Origin: Rallus limicola | Taxonomy: Eukaryota > Chordata > Aves > Gruiformes > Rallidae | Direction of reading: 5' to 3' | DNA length: 64,000 nucleotides | Assembly: GCA_022605955.1 (NCBI GenBank) | Contig: JAKCOZ010000005.1 | Span: 558,001 to 622,000, forward strand | Part shown: positions 62,667 to 64,000 of the stretch, piece by piece | How the letters are laid out: each line of letters starts with the position of its first letter | Numbering within the stretch: the first letter of the stretch is position 1 | The notes under the pieces: model-generated | Databases searched by the model: none | The model's input: only the letters and a program-made list of their open reading frames with translations | What the model was told of the DNA's origin: nothing | Position numbers and translations under genes: made by a program

Positions 62667-64000
62667 CATATTTGCACTATTCCAGGAATAGATACCTCAA
62701 TTTGCTGGATCAAATGAGGGGGAGACAAATGAGTAGTATAGCTGTATCACCCAGGCCTGGGTGAAGGTGGATCTGCCCAACACATTCCCTCAGCAGAGTT
62801 TAATTGGCTGGGTTAACGACAGCTTAGCTCTTGAGATCCAAGCCAGTTCCTGCACTTAGTGCTGTGCGGGCACATCTGCAGGCTCACAGCTCACAGTCCA
62901 GGCCCACTGGGTGATACAGACACACAGTCATGGAAGAAAGGGCTGATTGCATGACCTCCTTAGGTCTCCTCGCACTCTCGCTCATTTAAGTGTTTTGCTT
63001 ACAGACTCTGATGGTGTTGCCTCTGGCACAGCAGATAACTGAACTGGTATTTCTCAAAACTTCCTGACAAGCATGCTGATCATAGGGCCAGCCTTCCTTA
63101 CATGATGCAGTCTCACCCTTCTTCCTTAAATCTATTTTTATTTTTACTAAGTACTTCTGTTGGCTTCTGACCATGAGCCACAAACAGCAATTGAATTTTT
63201 ATTTTAAATCAGATCTGTCATTGTTTCCTGATACTAGAATGCTCCTAGAGTGAGGAAATGGCAACAATAGGAGATGGACTGGAGAGCTAACTCAGTATGA
63301 TGCCAGCTGTGCTTACTGACAGGCAGCATCTTTGTTCTGAGTCTCTGACTCAGGTAAATATTCTGTCTTGCCACGTACCCTTGTGATAGTTAGCAATGGC
63401 ATACACATGCCCCCTTTGCATCTCTCTACCTACTTGTCTGACAAAGTTACTCTGCACAACTACATCTCTAACCTAGGCATGGAGCAATCTGATTTTTATC
63501 TTTCGTGTAAAGTCATTGCTTTTGAAAACCCCTGAGAAGAGCCCTCTTCCCCAGTTGGATACAGCTTTTCAGCAGTTTTACTGCCTGGAAAATGTCTGCT
63601 GACCTCTGATTGTAGACTATGAGAGGTCAATGATACAATTACGATATTAAGATACATCCTGTGAACAATCCCTCTGTTTCCTTTCAGTTTACTTGCCCAG
63701 ATTGTAATGCTGCTGTTTTTTCATACTGCCTTCATTCTCTTTAGCCTTTCACAACCTCTAAGCTTATTGCTGATGTTAATAAATGCCCACATTTATTAAT
63801 GCAGGACTTCACATTACACAACCTTCCTGTCACTCAGGTGACGACAGTGAACTACCTTGATTCATCCAAAGACCAAAGCAAGATTCCAGGTTCCTAGCTT
63901 CTAAACCCTGACCTCTAACCACTACTTCATTGTTTTTCCATTTGTTTTTCCTTTGGGATGCTATTGCTTTGCCCACTAACTCTGCATGCCTTTCATTTTT

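Larger units (their letters stand above)
41386..64000. other. Probable intergenic region upstream of PRR5L
   Basis: About 22.6 kb in which I recognise no protein-coding exon on either strand. The longer open frames (48359-48922 minus, 55316-55873 plus, 46001-46492 plus) show no domain, family motif or exon context. Known content is CR1 remnants at 42485-43193 and 54110-54590, LTR sequence at about 58540-59713 and 61693-62220, and simple repeats. An unannotated lncRNA or small exons cannot be excluded. Confidence 0.6.

Noticed and set aside
41386..64000. COMMD9, expected near PRR5L from mammalian gene order
   Set aside because: I looked for the COMM-domain blocks and for short exons matching the remembered protein on both strands and found none. 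It may lie beyond the right edge.
1..64000. CRISPR arrays, operons, toxin-antitoxin or phage-type systems
   Set aside because: The window is vertebrate nuclear DNA with introns and LINEs. No regularly spaced repeats or prokaryotic gene layout were seen.

Overview
The window is vertebrate, almost certainly bird, nuclear DNA. The evidence is a set of CR1 LINE copies in both orientations, including CR1 reverse-transcriptase remnants and the typical CR1 3' ends, two LTRs with the layout of avian endogenous retrovirus LTRs, and short exons separated by long introns. The species cannot be fixed from the sequence alone. There are no bacterial-type operons, CRISPR arrays or recognisable tRNA/rRNA genes.

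One protein-coding gene is clear. It is PRR5L (proline-rich protein 5-like, Protor-2), a Rictor-binding subunit of mTOR complex 2, and it lies on the minus strand. I could place all eight coding exons, at 29636-29467, 28152-28072, 24677-24629, 13743-13686, 10759-10668, 7362-7222, 5344-5218 and 1410-1028. Splice sites and phases agree at every junction. The exons join into a 1101-nt reading frame of 366 aa plus stop, against 368 aa for human PRR5L as I remember it. The 3'UTR runs from 1027 to the left edge, with no AATAAA or ATTAAA in the window. The first coding exon carries about 105 nt of 5'UTR with a short upstream ORF. A CpG island at about 39985-41385 is the probable promoter and non-coding first exon.

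Layout: 1-1027 is PRR5L 3'UTR. 1028-29741 holds the exons and introns, with CR1 insertions in the introns. 29742 to about 40500 is the first intron. About 40000-41400 is the CpG island. 41400-64000 is apparently intergenic. It holds two CR1 remnants, a GC-rich LTR-like segment ending at 59713, a complete solo LTR at 61693-62220 on the minus strand, and several simple repeats. I found no second gene. The expected neighbours (TRAF6 and COMMD9, from mammalian synteny) are not recognisable here.

I do not see an undescribed multi-gene system. The most unusual observations are these: (1) a pair of about 235-bp inverted repeats, roughly 95% identical by eye, at 3628-3863 and 32291-32545, with a non-CR1-looking body and a CR1-like tail, flanking all coding exons but the last; (2) a GC-AG intron in PRR5L with a competing GT donor 9 nt downstream that would keep the frame and add three residues; (3) a solo LTR with intact terminal inverted repeats and near-matching flanks.
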